A DNA stretch of 64,000 nt, from NCBI GenBank assembly GCA_964412555.1, contig CAYPPG010000003.1, positions 1 through 64,000 on the forward strand, in the 5' to 3' direction. This DNA is from CAYPPG01 sp964412555. Lineage in GTDB: Bacteria; Hinthialibacterota; Hinthialibacteria; Hinthialibacterales; Hinthialibacteraceae. The translations under genes were made by a program, and so were the position numbers. This document shows, piece by piece, positions 7,816 through 16,799 of this stretch. The notes beneath the pieces are model-generated. The model ran no database searches. It saw nothing but the letters and a program-made list of their open reading frames with translations, and was not told the origin of the DNA. Every line of letters begins with the position of its first letter. Within the stretch, counting starts at the first letter, position 1.

Positions 7816-10800
7816 ATGAGATCTTTTTTTTATGCATGGATCGCTTTTTTACTGCTTTTAACAGCAACAGATATTGGACAATCACGTGAAATATTCAACC
7901 AGCGCCTCGATTCCGGCCTTCCCCTTGGCGGTCTCGGCACCGGCAAAATCGAGCTCATGACCGACGGCTCCTATGACCGCTTCTCGATCAACAACAATCC
8001 ACACCAATTGATCGAAAATCCGGACGGTTGTTTCGCCGCCATCGGGATATCCGGAAAAAGCATCACCGCTTGCCGGCAGTTGATTCTCAAGGAATCGAGT
8101 CCACAGGGGATGGAATCTGTACAATTCGAAGGCGTATTCCCCTTCGCTACAGTGGATTTTTCCGATTCGGAGTTGCCGATTGCGGTTCGATTGCAAGCGT
8201 TCAGCCCATTTGTCGCAGGGAACAAAGAGGATTCGGCGATTCCAGCGGCGGTTCTCATTTATACGGTTACCAATGAATCGAATGAAACTCTGGATGTTTC
8301 TCTCGCGATGTCTTGGCAAAATTTCATCGGTGTTGGAGGAACAGCGGAACGAATTTTTAATCCTGCTGGAGAATGTATTCACGAGATTTTTGACCGGCGT
8401 GACTATGCAGGAATCCAATTTCAATTCAAGCCGGAGCAGTCAGATCCCCAAGGCCAAAACGCGGTGGGAGATTACACCCTTTTCGCCGAAGGCAATCGGC
8501 GAGATACATTCTCATTTCTACCGATGTGGAATCCGGACAAATCACCGGATGAATTTTGGAATGTTTTCTCCAAAAATCACTCGCTTCCGGCTAAAAAAGG
8601 ATCAGAAACTCAAACAGCCAGCGGCTCTCAACGCCCGGCTGCTGCAATTGCAATCCATAGAAAGATCGCTGCCGGAGAGGGGAGTTCGTTCGTCTTCCTC
8701 CTCGCTTGGAATATGCCGCACTGGATTTCGGAAGAAGGAACTGATTATGGAGTATTTTATGCCAATCGCTGGGATTCCTCCTACGATATTGCGCGCGATG
8801 TTTCGAAAGATCGTGAACGCCTCTTGGAAGAAACAAAAAAATGGCAGAAGCCCTATTGGGATTCGGGATTGCCTGAGTGGTTGATCGCCCATGTTTTCAA
8901 CGGACTCGGTTCCCTGCCCTCTTCAACGGTATTTTTGAAAGATGGCCGATTTGCCGCCCTTAGCGCCGATTCAAGATGGCCGGGGAATTTGCAATCACCG
9001 GAAGAATTGCTGCTCGCCTATCCGTTCCTGCGGCGTTACTACCCCAATCTATTGGAAAATATTTTTAAAGCCTATATCGACAAGCAGCTCCCCGGCGGAG
9101 AAATACCAACCGCTTTGGGAAATATCTATTCATTCTTTGAAGAAAAGGAAGTTCCCGGCAGTTATCAAGGCAGACCGGACTCGACCGCTGCTTTTGTGCT
9201 GATGATCGTCGATTATTATTACTGGACCGGCAATCGCGAATTCCTGACAGAATTGTTTCCGAATCTCCGAAACGCTCTCTACTGGATCATGCGGCAGGAT
9301 ACCGATCATGATGAAATCCCCGACGGCCCCTCCTTGATGGCCTCTGCGCCGGAACAATCCACCTCATTGTTCACAGCGGATTTATGGTTGGCAACGCTGC
9401 GAATGGGTGAGGAATTGGGTGGACTCTTCGGGGACATCGAACTTCAATCGCAATGCCGGAGAAATCGTGAAATTGCAGAACGCAGAATCGTCAACCAATT
9501 CTGGAACGGCCGATTTTTCACCCATTCCATATCACGGAATATCCTTACACAAGACCAGCAGGAAAACTCCTCTCTTGCGTATCCGGGAGAATGGTTTGCC
9601 GCAACGCAAGATTGGAATTTCTTGATGGATCGAGAATTCCTTTTCCACTCGCTACGAAATATAAGCAATCAAATTCTCAACCGAACCGAATCGAAACCGG
9701 AAGCGCAAACAAATTTATCCGATTTTCGTTTTACGAGGTTAACCGAACCCTTTTTCGCTTCGCTGTTGGCACGAATGGGAGAAACAGATATTGCCTTTTC
9801 ATTTGTCCGTAAGTTGAGCGGGAATCCTATAAACGATCCTTTGTCCATCCACCATGACAGGCAAAGGACTTCGCCTCCTTCTTTACTCGGACTCAGTTCG
9901 TGGTTGTTTATGGATTCCGTATCAGGTGTCGGTATAGATATGCATCGGCGCTGCCTCATCGTAGGGCCTCAAATCCCCGCGACTCAGGAATCCTTCACTT
10001 GGCCGTTACGATCACCGGTCTACTCAGGAATGGTACATTATCAAAAATCACCGGTTACCGGCCAGGAAAACTGCACGATTGCATTCGACACGTCGGTGAC
10101 GAAAAGAGACCTGGCTCTTCAGCAAGTGGCCTTTCGAGTGCCCGTTTATCTGGACTCCAATCAAGTCTTGCTTCGCGTAATGCACAATGGGGAATACATC
10201 AGTGGACAAGATTTCTCACGGGAAACGTTGCGCGTCTATAGTTTCGAATCGCCTCTTGAAATCCGGCGAGGAGATGAATTGACTTTACTGCTTGCTCGAA
10301 AAGAAAGCGGAATTGTCAACCTGCAACTGTCCGAGCAGCAAATCTCCAATTTCGGGGCGAAGTGCAGTATCGAGAAACTGATGCGTCCCGCCCCTGGTAT
10401 GTCTTTTCAACTTATTAATTTATTACGCGAAAATCAAATCATCCATCTCGAAGTTAGCGATCCTGGCGAAGAAGAATACGAAATCTATCTCGACGATCAA
10501 AAATTAATAGCCGTATCCGCGGAAATGGAGCCGCTTCCGGTTGTTCTGCAGAGCAGTCCGGTTCCCTATGAGGACTACGCTCTTCTGCGACAGGCGCAAA
10601 TCGGGTGCGCGGATTGTATACGGCAACTCGCCGGGCAATCGGGCGGCGACTCGATAAAATCGAGAATTTGGTCTCTGCAGGAAATAGTTGAAGAAGCCAT
10701 TTCCATGGATACAGCGATCCGAGGGATTCAAATCGATGTCCTTCTTGCCGATTCCGACCTTACACGAAGTGGTAACAGACGAGATCAAGTAGATGCGAAA

Positions 10801-11727
10801 GATGTCGTAAAAACAATAAACGACGCCAAAAATGAATTACAGAAATTCTTACGCGATTTACCCCAACTTACTCGCGATCCGGTGCTCGCCTCGCAATTTG
10901 CCGGTTATTTTCTTCCGATTGTAATGGATGTTCAATCGATCATGAAACGCCCTCGTGACAACCGATTCAATCTCGAAATCGACATGCAAAATCCTTTACA
11001 ACTCCCCATTTCGATGAGAGTGCAAACTCAACTCCCGATGGGATGGACGGCAAGCACGGCTGATTCGGTGTCGTTAGAAGGTGGCCGTTCTCAAACCAAA
11101 TCCCATCAAATCGTGTATGCGGTCACCCCCGCTCAATCCCTGATGAACCGCCGCTTTGAACTCACCGTCTCTCTTGCAGGTACCTGGAACGACATTCCTT
11201 TCCGGAAAGAAAAGATACACACGGTCGGTCATAATTTTGTAAAAGACTGGCTGGTCGCCGGCCCGTTTCCAAATGAAGGAGGCGAAGGCTTCGATCAAAT
11301 CTTTCCTCTCGAAATGAACATCAAACCGAATGAAACGTATGAAGGGATCGAAGGAACGGTCGGCTGGAAAAAAGCGTCTTTCCCATCGGGCTTTGTCGAT
11401 TTTAATTCAATTTTCAGTCCCAACGATTACGCGGTCGGATTCGCTTATGTGGGAGTCTACTCCCCGCGGGAACAAGCGGTTCGCTTTGAAATCGGAAGCA
11501 CGGACGGCATCAAAATCTACCATAATTATAAAGAAATCTTCGCAAAGCGGCGGCTTGCAAATGATCGGCCCAGCGCGGAGGAAGTGTTCTTACAATTATA
11601 CCAAGGTTGGAACCACATTTTGGTTAAAGTGAATGAGAACACCGGATCGTGGGGATTTTATTTTGAAATCACTGATCTTGAAGGTAGGACGATTCCTACT
11701 TTGGCTTATTCGTTGGAGAAGTTGTAG
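7816..11727 (+). CDS. Exported GH116-like (DUF608) glycoside hydrolase with long C-terminal extension
   Basis: 1303 aa. The ATG at 7816 (MRSFFYAWIAFLLLLTATD) gives a signal peptide and follows CGGAGA; the open frame upstream is not needed. The N-terminal beta-sandwich has LDSGLPLGGLGTGKIELM, typical of GH116/DUF608. The (alpha/alpha)6 domain around residues 380-700 has LSADSRWPGNLQSPEELLLA, LPGGEIPTALG, and the DGPSLMASAPEQ and LFTADLWLATLRMGEELG helices. The family includes beta-glucosidases, glucosylceramidases and beta-xylosidases. The catalytic Glu and Asp could not be placed with certainty. About 450 C-terminal residues include an alpha-helical part and a PA14-like sandwich (FEIGSTDGIKIYHNYKEIFA), probably carbohydrate binding. 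Divergent from the Tat oxidoreductase. Confidence 0.82.
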   Translation: MRSFFYAWIAFLLLLTATDIGQSREIFNQRLDSGLPLGGLGTGKIELMTDGSYDRFSINNNPHQLIENPDGCFAAIGISGKSITACRQLILKESSPQGMESVQFEGVFPFATVDFSDSELPIAVRLQAFSPFVAGNKEDSAIPAAVLIYTVTNESNETLDVSLAMSWQNFIGVGGTAERIFNPAGECIHEIFDRRDYAGIQFQFKPEQSDPQGQNAVGDYTLFAEGNRRDTFSFLPMWNPDKSPDEFWNVFSKNHSLPAKKGSETQTASGSQRPAAAIAIHRKIAAGEGSSFVFLLAWNMPHWISEEGTDYGVFYANRWDSSYDIARDVSKDRERLLEETKKWQKPYWDSGLPEWLIAHVFNGLGSLPSSTVFLKDGRFAALSADSRWPGNLQSPEELLLAYPFLRRYYPNLLENIFKAYIDKQLPGGEIPTALGNIYSFFEEKEVPGSYQGRPDSTAAFVLMIVDYYYWTGNREFLTELFPNLRNALYWIMRQDTDHDEIPDGPSLMASAPEQSTSLFTADLWLATLRMGEELGGLFGDIELQSQCRRNREIAERRIVNQFWNGRFFTHSISRNILTQDQQENSSLAYPGEWFAATQDWNFLMDREFLFHSLRNISNQILNRTESKPEAQTNLSDFRFTRLTEPFFASLLARMGETDIAFSFVRKLSGNPINDPLSIHHDRQRTSPPSLLGLSSWLFMDSVSGVGIDMHRRCLIVGPQIPATQESFTWPLRSPVYSGMVHYQKSPVTGQENCTIAFDTSVTKRDLALQQVAFRVPVYLDSNQVLLRVMHNGEYISGQDFSRETLRVYSFESPLEIRRGDELTLLLARKESGIVNLQLSEQQISNFGAKCSIEKLMRPAPGMSFQLINLLRENQIIHLEVSDPGEEEYEIYLDDQKLIAVSAEMEPLPVVLQSSPVPYEDYALLRQAQIGCADCIRQLAGQSGGDSIKSRIWSLQEIVEEAISMDTAIRGIQIDVLLADSDLTRSGNRRDQVDAKDVVKTINDAKNELQKFLRDLPQLTRDPVLASQFAGYFLPIVMDVQSIMKRPRDNRFNLEIDMQNPLQLPISMRVQTQLPMGWTASTADSVSLEGGRSQTKSHQIVYAVTPAQSLMNRRFELTVSLAGTWNDIPFRKEKIHTVGHNFVKDWLVAGPFPNEGGEGFDQIFPLEMNIKPNETYEGIEGTVGWKKASFPSGFVDFNSIFSPNDYAVGFAYVGVYSPREQAVRFEIGSTDGIKIYHNYKEIFAKRRLANDRPSAEEVFLQLYQGWNHILVKVNENTGSWGFYFEITDLEGRTIPTLAYSLEKL

Positions 11728-11804
11728 TGTCTGAATCCGGATTGACCTGGATGGAAGGATTTTCAGGATGGAATACGTGAAAGTTTATTATGACCAATTA
11801 TTTT

Positions 11805-12779
11805 TCAAAGGAGAGACTCGATTTGACCGACATTCTCGGCTGTGCGCAAGGCCGATTTGATTTTATTCAGTTTTTCCATATCTGTGATCGTTTTCATCCG
11901 TTCGAAAAGAATTAAACCTTCATCACCAAATTTAATCTCCAACGCCAAATGAATCGCTTCCAACAATCCTTCTTTCAATCCTATGGTTTTCCCTTCTTCC
12001 CGGCCTTCGTCGCGGCCTTCGGCACGTATTTGTTCGAATAATGTAGGCACAACAGCACCTCCTATCGTAGGCAACGCTTTCTGAATTCCTTCCTGCAGTT
12101 GCTCTACGGTAATTTTATCTGTAGCATTTCCTATATATTCTAATGCGAGCTTCAAAAACTCCAAAGCAGTTTTTTCATCATCCAATTTCCCCAACAATTC
12201 ACATATATTGACATATTTTTTCCCAAAATCCTGCGCATAGATGTATTTGAAGAGTAACAGAATCGCTCGCGATAGGATTGCTCCTTTGATTTCTTCGTCC
12301 GTATACCGTGATAAATCGAAGAGATAATATCGAAAATCGGGGACAAATTCTTTTCCTTCATCCGTATGTTCAAACAAACCAATGAAATCGGTTGGGCAAT
12401 TCCAGTTCTCATTCCCGTGATAAAACACGATGGGAATAATCAATGGAAAATTCCGAATCTGCTCCTTGTCCTTTTCCCAGATTCGCACCATATACCGCAA
12501 CAGATCAAAGGCGATCAGGGGTTCCGGATAACTTTTGTGTTCAAACAGAATATACAGGTAAGCGTCTTCGTCATTTTTGAGTTTGGCTTTGTAGAGTACA
12601 TCGGAATAATATTTTTTGAGTTCATCGTCTACGAATGAATCACCAGTATTTTCCAATGTCCCTGCTTCAAAAAGAGATGAAATTTGTGGTAGGTTATGAA
12701 GTAGGATGTCTTCGACACGTTCTGGTTGAGAAAACGTTTTGTGGAAAAACCGATCATGGGGTTGGGATATCTCCGACAT
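11805..12779 (-). CDS. Rpn family recombination-promoting nuclease / putative transposase (PD-(D/E)XK)
   Basis: 324 aa, beginning MSEISQPHDRFFHKTFSQPE, the usual HDxFFK-type opening of Rpn/transposase_31 proteins. The nuclease core has YYSDVLYKAKL followed by AYLYILFEHKS, giving the D...ExK catalytic pattern. The RAEGRDEGREEGKTIG stretch near residue 265 is the low-complexity Gly/Arg/Glu hinge typical of the family. Characterised Rpn proteins are DNA endonucleases that promote RecA-independent recombination. The gene is alone, with no terminal inverted repeats visible, so it is not a recognisable transposon. It runs toward the GH116 gene. Confidence 0.88.
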   Translation of the reverse strand: MSEISQPHDRFFHKTFSQPERVEDILLHNLPQISSLFEAGTLENTGDSFVDDELKKYYSDVLYKAKLKNDEDAYLYILFEHKSYPEPLIAFDLLRYMVRIWEKDKEQIRNFPLIIPIVFYHGNENWNCPTDFIGLFEHTDEGKEFVPDFRYYLFDLSRYTDEEIKGAILSRAILLLFKYIYAQDFGKKYVNICELLGKLDDEKTALEFLKLALEYIGNATDKITVEQLQEGIQKALPTIGGAVVPTLFEQIRAEGRDEGREEGKTIGLKEGLLEAIHLALEIKFGDEGLILFERMKTITDMEKLNKIKSALRTAENVGQIESLL

Positions 12780-12854
12780 GGCAGTCCCTTAAAATATCAT
12801 TAATATCGTGGATGCAATATCATAACAGAATGCGCGCAAAAAGATATGGTCTAT

Positions 12855-13637
12855 CTATGGTAAAATTAGACCCCACCGACTCGTAAAGTACCGTTTTATT
12901 TCCATCCGAACGGTTAAATGGCAAGTAAATGCAACCGAACCAGCCAGCAGGTAAACAACCACAATTTGATAGCGGACCGCCTCCTGTGGGACAATGCCGG
13001 ATAACATCTGTCCTGTCATGATCCCCGGCAATTGAACAATCCCCATCAACATCATACTGTTGATAATGGGAATCAAGGCGTTTTGCAGAGTCTGCGCCAT
13101 ATACGGTTCAATGGCTTGCCGTGGAGTGGCGCCTAGTGCAAGCGCCGCTTCGATTTCTCCGCGCCGACTTTCGATCTCTCCTCGCAAACGGTGTAGCACA
13201 AGTGACGCGCCGTTTGCACAATTCCCGATGACCATCCCCATTAATGGAATAAACAAATGCGGATAGTCAAAAACGTAAATACGGAATACAAAAAGGAATA
13301 CAAATCCTCCCAATACAAACAACGTTGCATGAAGAACCAGCCATAAGATGCCGATCGTATGAACGGACATTTCTTTTTGGCGGCGAACGGCTGTGATCGT
13401 TCCGATTACAATCATGAATTCCACGGTCAAGGAAAGCAAATAGGGATTTTTCGACTGGAAAAGCCAATAAAGCACATAACCAACAAGCCATAATTGAATA
13501 AATGAGCGAACCGCTCCCCATAAATACTGTTTTTCCAATTGCGCACGATTCATTCGGGATAAAAAAATCGCCAATGCAATCATGACCAAGGATAAGAAAA
13601 CTTGTTCTGCTGAAATACTCAGATAAGAAGTGTTCAT
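12855..13637 (-). CDS. fetB: FetB-type ABC exporter permease (UPF0014)
   Basis: 260-aa integral membrane protein with about seven hydrophobic segments. The UPF0014 pattern is clear: RAQLEKQYLWGAVRSFIQL near residue 32, the loop GNCANGASLVLHRLRGEIES, and ALALGATPRQAIEPYMAQTL, the coupling helix that meets the ATPase. In Escherichia coli the FetAB exporter lowers cytoplasmic iron and improves oxidative-stress resistance; the same role is inferred here. The start overlaps the stop of the upstream ATPase gene by ATGA, so the pair is translationally coupled. Confidence 0.9.
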   Translation of the reverse strand: MNTSYLSISAEQVFLSLVMIALAIFLSRMNRAQLEKQYLWGAVRSFIQLWLVGYVLYWLFQSKNPYLLSLTVEFMIVIGTITAVRRQKEMSVHTIGILWLVLHATLFVLGGFVFLFVFRIYVFDYPHLFIPLMGMVIGNCANGASLVLHRLRGEIESRRGEIEAALALGATPRQAIEPYMAQTLQNALIPIINSMMLMGIVQLPGIMTGQMLSGIVPQEAVRYQIVVVYLLAGSVAFTCHLTVRMEIKRYFTSRWGLILP

Positions 13638-14371
13638 TCCATATTCCCTTCCAAAAAATCAATGACTTCCGGTGAAGCATTTTCGATCAAATCATCGATG
13701 GTTCCTTCTTCCACAATCCGGCCCTCCATTAAAAAAAGAGAGCGTTTCCCCAATTTTCGCGCCGTTTGAATTTCATGAGTAACAACAAGTATCGTAAGAT
13801 TACGTTCATGATTAAATTGTTGAATTAAATCGTGAATACGATTCGCTGCAATCGGGTCGAGAGAAGCCGTCGGCTCATCCAAAAGAAGAACTTGCGATTG
13901 ATTGGCTAATGTCCGCGCGAAAGACACACGCATCTTCTGTCCCACGGATAGTTCAGTCGCTTTGCGGCCGGCCAAATCTTCTGTTAGCCCCACTGAGTTC
14001 ATAATATTTTGGACAAATCCATCTTCATCCTCGGGCATTCGCCGGTGAATTCGGGGACCATACAGAATATTGTCGCGGACACTTCCTTCGAACATATAGG
14101 GTGTTTGCAGAACAAAACCGATCTCCCGCCTTAATTCGACAACATTCCATTCTTTTGTCGATTTTCCTCTGTAAAAAATATCTCCGCTCTCCAGAAAATC
14201 TAAATGTATGATTAATCGCAACAGTGTGGATTTTCCGGAACCGGAAGGGCCGAGTATGGTTACGATTTCTCCTTCTTGAATTGTGAAAGATAAATCCTTC
14301 AAAACAGGGACAGAATGATCACCACTGCCTTTACGGCAAAACACGTGACGAAATGTTATCAGAGCGCTCAT
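13634..14371 (-). CDS. fetA: FetA-type ABC exporter ATP-binding protein
   Basis: 245-aa ABC ATPase. Walker A GPSGSGKST is near residue 40, the Q-loop is in REIGFVLQTPYMFEG, the signature is LSVGQKMRVSFART, Walker B is VLLLDEPTASLD, and the H-loop is VVTHEIQTARKLG. It is first in a two-gene unit with the UPF0014 permease, with a 4-bp overlap, which supports FetAB rather than a generic amino-acid importer. No regulator lies alongside. Confidence 0.9.
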   Translation of the reverse strand: MSALITFRHVFCRKGSGDHSVPVLKDLSFTIQEGEIVTILGPSGSGKSTLLRLIIHLDFLESGDIFYRGKSTKEWNVVELRREIGFVLQTPYMFEGSVRDNILYGPRIHRRMPEDEDGFVQNIMNSVGLTEDLAGRKATELSVGQKMRVSFARTLANQSQVLLLDEPTASLDPIAANRIHDLIQQFNHERNLTILVVTHEIQTARKLGKRSLFLMEGRIVEEGTIDDLIENASPEVIDFLEGNME

Positions 14372-14533
14372 ATCGAATAATCACTTTTCCACAAGTTTGA
14401 CTGGATCAGAGAATCGGTACTCACCATCAAAAATGTTTTCACCTTGTCTTTCCCATTCGACAATACAAAATATGACTAAAGATTAAATAGAATCCATTCC
14501 TACAATGAATAAAACCGGTTACCCATTTCAAAG

Positions 14534-14866
14534 ATGAATCAAGACTCACAAAAACGAACTCCTTTGTTTCCACAACATATAATACCCGTCTCTTTTGAGA
14601 CATTGAAATCCACACTCATTGATTATTTACGCCAATCCTTTCGTTGTATGAATCCAAATGAAGAAACTGATAATGCAAGAGAGCAAATAGAGAATTTGCT
14701 TTTTCAAATTAAATCGCTTGTCTTTCTGGATGGAGAGTATCGAGCCGATGCGATTATGTGCCGTTTTTCACCTTGGAGCGGCTCAAACTTCACGCGGCGC
14801 TTTTTCATGGATGGAAAACCGGTAAAAATAGGTGTAAGAATCGGAAATGTCCAAGGAATGGTATAA
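14534..14866 (+). CDS. Hypothetical protein (110 aa)
   Basis: Open frame MNQDSQKRTPLFPQHIIPVS ending 54 bp before the next oxidoreductase gene on the same strand. No family, signal peptide or membrane segment was recognised, and no convincing ribosome-binding site precedes the ATG. Composition is protein-like (LFLDGEYRAD-type strands, FTRRFFMDGKPVKIGVRIGN near the end), and no competing frame is better, so it is kept as a low-confidence gene. Confidence 0.4.
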   Translation: MNQDSQKRTPLFPQHIIPVSFETLKSTLIDYLRQSFRCMNPNEETDNAREQIENLLFQIKSLVFLDGEYRADAIMCRFSPWSGSNFTRRFFMDGKPVKIGVRIGNVQGMV

Positions 14867-14920
14867 AACAGGACCGAGTTGTTGTAAGATAAAGAATCAT
14901 TTTGAAATGGGAGAAGCATC

Positions 14921-15943
14921 ATGTCAAACTACCGTGTAGGTTTAATCGGCTGCGGATGGGTCTCCGGAGAGCATATCGCAGCGTACAAAAATAATCCTTT
15001 AACCGATATTGTCGCCTTCGCATCGTTGACCGTAGAAGAAGCGCAGCAAAAAGCGGACGAGCACGGAATCTCCGTTCAATGTTACGACAACTTGGATAAG
15101 ATGCTCGAAAAGGAGAATCTCGATATCCTCTCGATCACTTCCCCTCCGAATTTCCATGTCCTACACGCCATCAAAGCTTCGGAATACGGAGTCAACCTCG
15201 TGATGGAAAAACCGATTGCTCTCGATAAAGACAATCTGCACCGGTTGGTCGAATGCATTCAAAAAAATAAAACCAAATCGATCGTCAGTTTCGTTTTACG
15301 CTGGAATCCACTCTTTTCCATTATTCGTTCCATGCTGGACGACAACCTGATCGGAGAACCGTACTACGGTGAAGTAGATTATTATCATGGGATCGGCCCG
15401 TGGTATGGTCAATTTGAATGGAATAAAACCAAAAGAGCGGGCGGGAATTCCCTTCTCTCCGCCGGCTGCCACGCCGTCGATGCTCTTGTTTGGTTTATGG
15501 GAAGCCGCGTCAAGGAACTTCACGCCTATTCCGTCCGTTCGAAGGCCCCGGAATATCAACCATATGAATACGATCCCACCATCGTGACAATCCTCAAATT
15601 CGAAGACGGACGAATTGGAAAAGTCGCCAGTTCCATTGAATGCAAATCTCCCTATATGTTCCCTATCCGCTTATTCGGTTCAAAGGGAACGGTCCGGGAT
15701 AATCAACTTTTCTCCGATAAACTATCCGGTCAATCCCATTTTGCTACTATTCCGACGATCATGCCCGACAGCGGCGATGTGACCCATCATCCCTTTCAAG
15801 GAGAAATCGATCACTTTGTCGATTGCCTGGAAAAGGGAAAAGATTCCACTGTTCCCATCGAATATGCCGCCCACATCATGGAAATATGTCTCGCCGCAGA
15901 AGAATCAGCCAATAACGGAGAAACAATCCCTATTTCATTGTAA
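14921..15943 (+). CDS. Cytoplasmic Gfo/Idh/MocA family oxidoreductase
   Basis: 340 aa; start preceded by GGGAGAAGC. The Rossmann fold begins at residue 5 (VGLIGCGWVSGEHIAAYK, GxGxxG pattern). The family motif NLVMEKPIALDK and a substrate-side histidine in NSLLSAGCHAVDALVWFMG are intact. No signal peptide, unlike the two Tat-exported relatives in this window, so it acts in the cytoplasm. It begins a run of three same-strand genes (oxidoreductase, PIG-L deacetylase, esterase). The run suggests stepwise processing of an N-acetylated or esterified sugar compound, though the substrate cannot be read from the sequence. Confidence 0.88.
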   Translation: MSNYRVGLIGCGWVSGEHIAAYKNNPLTDIVAFASLTVEEAQQKADEHGISVQCYDNLDKMLEKENLDILSITSPPNFHVLHAIKASEYGVNLVMEKPIALDKDNLHRLVECIQKNKTKSIVSFVLRWNPLFSIIRSMLDDNLIGEPYYGEVDYYHGIGPWYGQFEWNKTKRAGGNSLLSAGCHAVDALVWFMGSRVKELHAYSVRSKAPEYQPYEYDPTIVTILKFEDGRIGKVASSIECKSPYMFPIRLFGSKGTVRDNQLFSDKLSGQSHFATIPTIMPDSGDVTHHPFQGEIDHFVDCLEKGKDSTVPIEYAAHIMEICLAAEESANNGETIPISL

Positions 15944-15960
15944 GAAAGAACAGACTTTAC

Positions 15961-16027
15961 CAGGGGCGTTGCCCGCTGGCTATCTTCTTTTACCCCGTTG
16001 GGGTAAGGTTTTCCAACTTGAAAGGGC
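15961..16027. repeat. Dispersed 50-65 bp repeat, copy 1
   Basis: Contains CAGGGGCGTTGCCCGCTGG, then an ACCCCGTTGGGGT palindrome and a GGTTTTCCAACTT tail. Related copies lie near 36901-36970 (opposite strand) and 37048-37090. It fills the gap between the oxidoreductase and PIG-L genes and produces a false reading-frame extension ahead of the latter. Confidence 0.75.
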
Positions 16028-16037
16028 AAAAAAACTT

Positions 16038-16787
16038 ATGAAAATCCTAGCCATTCACGCCCACCCGGATGATGTCGAATTTCTCTGCGCCGGAACCCTA
16101 TATTTATTGAGTGAAAAAAGCCACGAAATCCACATCGCCTCCGTCAGTTCCGGTGATAAAGGCTCTCCGGATAAGCCTTGTGAAGAAGTGATCAAGATTC
16201 GCCGGGAAGAAGCGAAACGCTCCGCTTCGATCCTCGGCGCACAGTATCATTGTCTGGATTTCACGGATTTCGAAATTTATGACGATTCCCCTTCCCGAAA
16301 ACGGGTAACAGAGTTTTTGCGTTCCATTCGTCCGCAGATGATCATTACTGCCTCTCCCAACGATTACTTGACCGATCACGACAACTCCAGCGCCCTTGTT
16401 CGCAATGCGGCGTTCTTTGCTCCGGTTCGTAATTACGCAACCGGTTCCGCAGCCCCTATGGATGGTATTCCGGCCTTGTATTATTGCGATCCACTTGAAG
16501 GAATCGATGTGCTGGGGCAACGAGTGGAGCCGGATTTCTGCATCGATATCACGTCCGCTATGCCGACAAAGGAAAAAATGCTAGGGTGTCATGAATCCCA
16601 AAGAGAATGGCTGCGCAAACATCACGGTGTCGATCAATATATCGAATCCATGCGCGAGTGGTCTTCCATTCGCGGCAAAGAATTCGGCTGCCAATACGGC
16701 GAAGGATTCCGGCAGCACAAAGGCCATGCCTATCCGCAAAACAATATTCTTGCCGAATTACTACCGTTATCAATTATTACAGAATAA
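16038..16787 (+). CDS. PIG-L/LmbE family deacetylase
   Basis: 249 aa from MKILAIHAHPDDVEFLCAG; the frame is open upstream, but that part is repeat-derived. The AHPDD motif supplies zinc-binding His and Asp residues. NDYLTDHDNSSALVRNA carries the third zinc-ligand region, and SGDKGSP is the usual substrate loop. Relatives remove N-acetyl groups from GlcNAc-type conjugates, such as GlcNAc-PI, bacillithiol or mycothiol precursors. No signal peptide. It lies between a cytoplasmic oxidoreductase and an exported esterase, 12 bp before the latter, in an apparent operon for modified sugars. Confidence 0.88.
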   Translation: MKILAIHAHPDDVEFLCAGTLYLLSEKSHEIHIASVSSGDKGSPDKPCEEVIKIRREEAKRSASILGAQYHCLDFTDFEIYDDSPSRKRVTEFLRSIRPQMIITASPNDYLTDHDNSSALVRNAAFFAPVRNYATGSAAPMDGIPALYYCDPLEGIDVLGQRVEPDFCIDITSAMPTKEKMLGCHESQREWLRKHHGVDQYIESMREWSSIRGKEFGCQYGEGFRQHKGHAYPQNNILAELLPLSIITE

Positions 16788-16799
16788 AGGAGTTCTCCC

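Noticed and set aside
11805..12779. Rpn gene as part of an insertion sequence
   Set aside because: No terminal inverted repeats or target duplications were seen around it. Rpn proteins are stand-alone nucleases despite the transposase name.
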